Part shown: positions 7,064 through 10,191 of the stretch, in pieces
How positions within the stretch are numbered: the stretch's first letter is position 1
How the letters are laid out: the number at the start of each line of letters is the position of its first letter
Origin: Bacteroidota bacterium
GTDB taxonomy: Bacteria; Bacteroidota; Bacteroidia; Chitinophagales; LD1
Reading direction: 5' to 3'
Length of the DNA: 10,191 nucleotides
Assembly: GCA_018267355.1 (NCBI GenBank)
Contig: JAFDYP010000547.1
Coordinates: 1-10,191 of the forward strand
The notes under the pieces: model-generated
The model's database searches: none
Told to the model about the DNA's origin: nothing
What the model saw: only the letters and a program-made list of their open reading frames with translations
Made by a program: the position numbers and the translations under genes

Positions 7064-7088
7064 TCTCCCCTGTTTCAGGGGAGACTTT
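7064..7088 (+). terminator. 9-bp perfect hairpin after kup; terminator or second REP-like copy
   Basis: TCTCCCCTG (7064-7072) and CAGGGGAGA (7076-7084) pair perfectly around a 3-base loop, followed by CTTT. The T-tract is short, so it may be a moderate terminator of kup. On the minus strand it reads AAAGTCTCCCCTG, then CAGGGGAGAT and further on AGAGAGG (from 7060), close to what I recall as a widespread Bacteroidota REP-like element. It shares its style, not its exact sequence, with the repeat at 1821-1862. Confidence 0.5.
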
Positions 7089-7115
7089 AACAGCCTCTAC
7101 CCTTATATATATTTC

Positions 7116-7128
7116 GCCCCTTTGGGGC
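7116..7128 (+). repeat. Small hairpin GCCCC-TTT-GGGGC
   Basis: A 5-bp stem with a 3-base loop lies just after an AT-rich run (TTATATATATTT, from 7103) that could include a poor -7 box (TATATTTC, 7108-7115). It precedes the palindrome GCATGC (7129-7134). If transcription starts here, the hairpin would be at the 5' end of the mRNA for the gene at 7196. A repeat origin is equally likely. Confidence 0.3.
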
Positions 7129-7170
7129 TGCATGCAATTTTCTACACAAATATTGTGGCTTGGGCTTTGT

Positions 7171-7197
7171 ATGACACGTTGTAAAATGATGTGTCAT
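7171..7197 (+). promoter_or_regulatory. Inverted repeat covering the start of the 7196 gene
   Basis: ATGACAC (7171-7177) and GTGTCAT (7191-7197) are perfect complements separated by 13 bases, extendable by G-U pairs on each side. The right arm includes the first two bases of the ATG start codon at 7196. It could act as an RNA hairpin that blocks initiation, or as a DNA operator for a dimeric repressor. There is no Shine-Dalgarno sequence. This is a sequence observation; the function is inference. Confidence 0.4.
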
Positions 7198-7663
7198 GAA
7201 GCGGCTATTCTTTCTCGGTTTATTGCTCTGTATGGTGTCCGTGGCATTTGCTCAGACAGGGCAGCGTTCCATTCTTTTCAGAGATCATCACCAGCCTGTC
7301 ATGGCTCTGACCACTCCTGCCCCGCTGAGTATGGTGCAGTGGGCAGACTCAGGCGCTCATCAGGCCAGCTACAATAGCTCAGAGTATAAATTTGGCCGCA
7401 GGCAGCGGAACGGAGGCATAGCGCTCACGGTGATAGGGGCCGTCCTTGCAGCCGGTGGCTCGGCGCTCCTGGCGGTAGGTGTACCCGCCCTGAAGCGCGA
7501 CATCGGCGGAGAGAATACCCCTGTAGGAGATTATGTAGAGCATGGCGGCGAGGTAGGTGGTGGCGGACTGGCCCTGCTGGTGGGCACGCCCCTGCTGATA
7601 TCCGGTATCGTCAAGATCGTAAAGGGGTCAAAGGCTATGAAGCGGGCGGCACCGGGATACTGA
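7196..7663 (+). CDS. Secreted/envelope protein with two glycine-rich hydrophobic segments (paralogue A)
   Basis: I do not recognise a named family. The 155-residue product has a clear signal peptide (residues 1-19, VAFA before Q20). The mature N-terminus carries SILFRDHH (25-32), followed by a Ser/Ala-rich linker. After a basic stretch (FGRRQRNGG, 66-74) come two hydrophobic glycine-rich helices at about 73-98 and 122-143 joined by a short acidic loop, and a basic tail with GSKAMKR. The layout suggests a hairpin inserted in a membrane after signal-peptide cleavage. The protein at 7769 shares the same order and motifs, so the pair probably arose by duplication. There is no Shine-Dalgarno sequence; a dyad covers the start. 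Function is unknown; context gives no clue beyond the pairing. Confidence 0.8.
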   Translation: MKRLFFLGLLLCMVSVAFAQTGQRSILFRDHHQPVMALTTPAPLSMVQWADSGAHQASYNSSEYKFGRRQRNGGIALTVIGAVLAAGGSALLAVGVPALKRDIGGENTPVGDYVEHGGEVGGGGLALLVGTPLLISGIVKIVKGSKAMKRAAPGY

Positions 7664-7706
7664 ACTCCCTTTTTCAAAAAAAATTATCTACGTACCAGTA
7701 CGGATT

Positions 7707-7734
7707 TTGTAGAGCGGGATGTTTGATTAATTTG
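7707..7734 (+). promoter_or_regulatory. Candidate promoter of the 7769 gene
   Basis: TTG (7707-7709) is followed after 17 bases by TTAATTTG (7727-7734), one mismatch from TAnnTTTG. The predicted start near 7741 would give a leader of about 28 bases. If correct, the second paralogue has its own promoter rather than relying only on read-through from 7196. Confidence 0.45.
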
Positions 7735-7768
7735 CAGTCATAATTTCTAACTCCATAAAATACTTACT

Positions 7769-8281
7769 ATGAAGCAATTCGTATTCTTCCTCGCGCTGGT
7801 GTTTTGCGCAGCGTTTTCCGGTCATGCACAGAGCACTGCAGACCACCACTCTATCCTCTTCAAATCTCACCACCTGTCAGAGCCGGGTCTGCAGGCATCA
7901 CTGGTGACCATGAAGACTGAGCCCGCAGCAGTAGCGATGCTCGACCTCAATCTTCGCGAGCGTGCCAGCAGCAGCCGTCGCTACGAAAGTGCCAAGCACA
8001 AGCAAAAAGTGGGCATCGTACTCACAGCTATAGGTGGCACCTTTCTGGTGAGCGGTGTGACACTGCTGGCTGTAGGCGGTCATGGCCTGCACAATGATAT
8101 CCTGTATGGTGATTCTGAGAGTGGCCTCTTCGGCTCTTCTACCCTGTCACACACGGTAGAGATAGCCTTTGGTACGATATTCAGTCTGGCGGGTACGGGT
8201 ATGACCATACCGGGAGCGATACTGACAGCTAAAGGAACGCATGACATGAAGAAATTTAAAGCGTCGCAGTCTGTAAACTAA
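7769..8281 (+). CDS. Secreted/envelope protein with two glycine-rich hydrophobic segments (paralogue B)
   Basis: The 170-residue product is a divergent paralogue of the protein encoded at 7196-7663. It has a signal peptide (residues 1-20, SGHA before Q21), then SILFKSHH (28-35), a more helical linker with Arg/Glu clusters (RERASSSRR, 63-71), a basic KHKQK stretch, and two hydrophobic glycine-containing segments at about 81-104 and 130-155. GI.LT.IG, LLAVG, DI and a terminal G..(A/D)MK(R/K) are shared with its neighbour in the same order. The segments repeat Gly every 3-5 residues, typical of tightly packed helix hairpins. The family and function are unknown to me. It has a candidate own promoter and is followed by a strong terminator. 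Confidence 0.82.
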   Translation: MKQFVFFLALVFCAAFSGHAQSTADHHSILFKSHHLSEPGLQASLVTMKTEPAAVAMLDLNLRERASSSRRYESAKHKQKVGIVLTAIGGTFLVSGVTLLAVGGHGLHNDILYGDSESGLFGSSTLSHTVEIAFGTIFSLAGTGMTIPGAILTAKGTHDMKKFKASQSVN

Positions 8282-8299
8282 GAGACTACAAATCGTAAT

Positions 8300-8331
8300 A
8301 AAAAGCGGCAGGCGTCCCTTGCCGCTTTTTT
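8300..8331 (+). terminator. Strong intrinsic terminator after the paralogous pair
   Basis: AAAAAGCGGCA (8300-8310) pairs perfectly with TGCCGCTTTTT (8320-8330) around a 9-base loop, with six T residues at 8326-8331. The A-tract/T-tract symmetry makes it bidirectional in principle. It lies 18 bases after the stop codon at 8281. Confidence 0.92.
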
Positions 8332-8387
8332 ATTGCTATATACCTCCATGCAGGCAACCTCTTCAAACCTTTTGCCCTCTTTTTCAG

Positions 8388-8395
8388 TATATTCG
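8388..8395 (+). promoter_or_regulatory. Weak candidate -7 box for the lectin-adhesin gene
   Basis: TATATTCG is one mismatch from TAnnTTTG and lies 17 bases before the GTG start. A second near match, AATTTTTG (8402-8409), sits only 3 bases before the GTG. No TTG at proper spacing is clear. Either would give a very short leader. Confidence 0.3.
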
Positions 8396-8412
8396 CGGGT
8401 CAATTTTTGAAT

Positions 8413-10191
8413 GTGAGTCAGCTACTTAGAAAGACATTTTTTGCCTTCGGCCTCTGGATCGCTTCTTCAGCAGTTTTTGCGCAGGTAGGTGCCTGTGATA
8501 CTACTGCCATGAATGCCTACCTGAATCCCCTGGGATACTACCGCGTATGGGTGCCTACACAGCCCTGCAGTGCTTATTTTCATAGCCTGACGCCCAAAAC
8601 CGGCATCGATGCACACCGCGACGCTGCCAATATAGGCATACCTCAGCTGATCATAGACAATGCTCAGGAGAATAGTGATGTGAGTGCTGCGCTGTGGGCA
8701 CAGAATGTCTACCAGATCACAGGAGCGGGTTCGGCAGTGTGGCTGGGTATGACTGATAGCTCCACGACCTATAACTGGCGCATATTTGCCACCGGTGCTA
8801 CGCCTACCTATTACAACTGGACCTCGGGAGAGCCTAATAACCTACGCCCCGGCTGCTACAACGGAGTGACAGGCTGCGCACTCTGCACCGGTACCAATGC
8901 CTATTGGTGCTCCTATGGTGAAGACTGCGCGATCATGAATGCCAGCGGCCAGTGGCTGGATAATAGCTGCAATGGTACCACTACCGGCAACGCAGGCGGC
9001 CCACCTATACAACGCATCGTCGTACTCGAGATCAATACCTGCCCGGTCATCGCCAAACCTCATGATACGACCATCTGCGCAGGCAACTCTGCTTCCCTTT
9101 CTACCTCCGTCATCTCTGGTGGTACCACACCATTTACCTACGCCTGGTCACCGGGAGGGCAGACCACCCAGAGTATCACCGTATCACCTACTACTACCAC
9201 TACCTATACTGTAGAGGTATCTGACCGCTGGCACTGCAAGGCTGACTCTACAGGTACGGTCAATGTCTCTACTCCTACACCGCCTACCATCAATGTGGCG
9301 CCGGCTACCATCTGCAAAAACACGAACGCCAATGTCTCGCTCAATACTGTCTCAGGTACTGCGACCTATACCTGGAGCTTTGGCGGTGGTACTGCCTCAT
9401 CCGGCTCAGGCGGCGGCCCCTATACCCTGCAGTGGGTTACAGGTGGTACCAAGACCATCTCTGTGACGGTATCAGACAACGGCTGTACGACTACTGCTAC
9501 GCGCACGATCACTGTAGATTCTGCCGATGCGGCCTTTACGGTCAATCCGATCAGTACGTGTGTAGGACAGAATGTAGCTGTCACTGTAAACAATGTCTCA
9601 GGCACAGGTAGCTATAGCTGGAGTTTTGGCGGTGGCAATGTGGCGAGCGGTACAGGATCCGGGCCGTATGCTGTCAATTGGAGCAGCTCAGGGACAAAGA
9701 CCATCAGCCTGACTGTGACGGACCACACCTGCACAGCTACGGCTACATCCGGTGTTTCTGTCAATGCCACTCCTGCACCGGCATTTACATTGAATCCATC
9801 AACTACCGCCTGTCAGGGCCAGCCGGTAGCGGTGACGCTCACCGGAGCGAGTTCACCTACTGCTACGTATACATGGAATTTTCACGGAGGTACAGTGATC
9901 AGCGGATCTGGCGCGGGCCCATACTCTGTGAGCTGGAATACTGCCGGCAGCCAGAGCGTGGACCTGACCGTGACAGATGGTGGCTGCTCCGGCAATGCAG
10001 CTACACAGACCATCACTATCACTGGCGGCATCACTGCCAATGCAGGTCCGGACATCCAGATATGCCCGGCAGTGCCCGGCCAGCTCGGCGCTGCACCTGT
10101 GTCAGGATATACTTATAGCTGGTCACCTGCACTGGGGCTGAGTAGCGCAACTGTAGCCAATCCTACCATTACTATACCACTCAATCCCCTC
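8413..10191 (+). CDS. Secreted C-type-lectin-like / PKD-repeat adhesin, 5' part (runs off the window)
   Basis: The frame is open from GTG (8413) for 593 codons to the window edge, with no stop; it is the only frame that gives domains here. No in-frame ATG lies upstream, and GTG places a good signal peptide first (SQLLRKTFFAFGLW..., cleavage after VFA, residue 23). Residues about 33-207 form a C-type-lectin-like domain: WLGM (110-113), EPNN (Glu140-Asn143), EDCAIM (170-175), WLDNSC (181-186) and VVLEI (203-207), with many cysteines. EPN is the motif linked in animal lectins to Ca2+-dependent mannose-type sugar binding. Then follow an Ig-like domain (211-287), three PKD-like repeats (292-537) and the start of another domain (AGPDIQICP, 544-552). 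This layout is usual for type IX-secreted surface proteins, whose sorting signal would lie at the unseen C-terminus. Confidence 0.88.
   Translation, partial: MSQLLRKTFFAFGLWIASSAVFAQVGACDTTAMNAYLNPLGYYRVWVPTQPCSAYFHSLTPKTGIDAHRDAANIGIPQLIIDNAQENSDVSAALWAQNVYQITGAGSAVWLGMTDSSTTYNWRIFATGATPTYYNWTSGEPNNLRPGCYNGVTGCALCTGTNAYWCSYGEDCAIMNASGQWLDNSCNGTTTGNAGGPPIQRIVVLEINTCPVIAKPHDTTICAGNSASLSTSVISGGTTPFTYAWSPGGQTTQSITVSPTTTTTYTVEVSDRWHCKADSTGTVNVSTPTPPTINVAPATICKNTNANVSLNTVSGTATYTWSFGGGTASSGSGGGPYTLQWVTGGTKTISVTVSDNGCTTTATRTITVDSADAAFTVNPISTCVGQNVAVTVNNVSGTGSYSWSFGGGNVASGTGSGPYAVNWSSSGTKTISLTVTDHTCTATATSGVSVNATPAPAFTLNPSTTACQGQPVAVTLTGASSPTATYTWNFHGGTVISGSGAGPYSVSWNTAGSQSVDLTVTDGGCSGNAATQTITITGGITANAGPDIQICPAVPGQLGAAPVSGYTYSWSPALGLSSATVANPTITIPLNPL
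9286..10023 (+). repeat. Three tandem PKD-like repeats within the adhesin
   Basis: The motif W(S/N)F.GG...SG.G.GPY...W occurs three times, starting at residues 321, 403 and 488 (82 and 85 residues apart). Each copy is followed by a strand ending in TV(S/T)D..C. The copies differ at many third codon positions and by small indels, so this is an old protein-level repeat and not a recent DNA duplication. Confidence 0.8.

Noticed and set aside
7132..7377. 81-aa frame starting upstream of the 7196 gene
   Set aside because: It overlaps the paralogue A gene in another frame; the 7196 frame has a signal peptide and a clear paralogue, this one has neither.
8939..10118. Plus-strand frames at 8939-9214, 9263-9466 and 9678-10118
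   Set aside because: They are out of frame with the continuous 593-codon lectin/PKD frame and encode no recognisable domain.

Overview
The window looks like a chromosomal segment from a member of the Bacteroidota, of moderate GC, possibly near the Chitinophagales; the rank below phylum is a guess. The evidence is a Rho factor with a long Gln/Pro/Glu-rich insertion after a typical Bacteroidota N-terminus, several promoters of the TTG...TAnnTTTG type, almost no Shine-Dalgarno sequences, and a large secreted protein built of PKD/Ig-like repeats as in type IX-secreted adhesins. There are no rRNA, tRNA or CRISPR features and no intact mobile element.

Layout. On the left, on the minus strand, are a previously easy-to-miss 44-residue membrane peptide with its own promoter and a strong terminator (6-252), then serS, seryl-tRNA synthetase (509-1780). 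A 316-base divergent intergenic region carries a REP-like repeat that appears to supply the -33 box of serS. Plus-strand genes follow: rho (2097-3830) with a clear terminator; a secreted GDPD/PI-PLC-like phosphodiesterase (4082-4918), probably read from a leaderless or nearly leaderless mRNA; and kup, a potassium uptake permease (5068-7008). The kup leader contains a perfect 10-bp inverted repeat that covers the start codon. A second REP-like hairpin follows kup.

The right third is more lineage-specific. Two adjacent, divergent paralogues (7196-7663 and 7769-8281) encode signal-peptide proteins with two glycine-rich hydrophobic segments and a shared SILF(R/K)xHH motif after the signal peptide; a strong terminator closes the pair. 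From 8413 to the window end runs a large incomplete gene starting at GTG. It encodes a secreted protein with a C-type-lectin-like domain (EPN motif) followed by Ig/PKD-like repeats, and it is open for 593 codons without a stop.

The genes do not form one pathway. serS, rho and kup are housekeeping genes in separate transcription units, and the remaining genes are envelope or surface proteins. The points most worth following are the kup leader, the paralogous pair, the lectin-adhesin and the two repeat elements.
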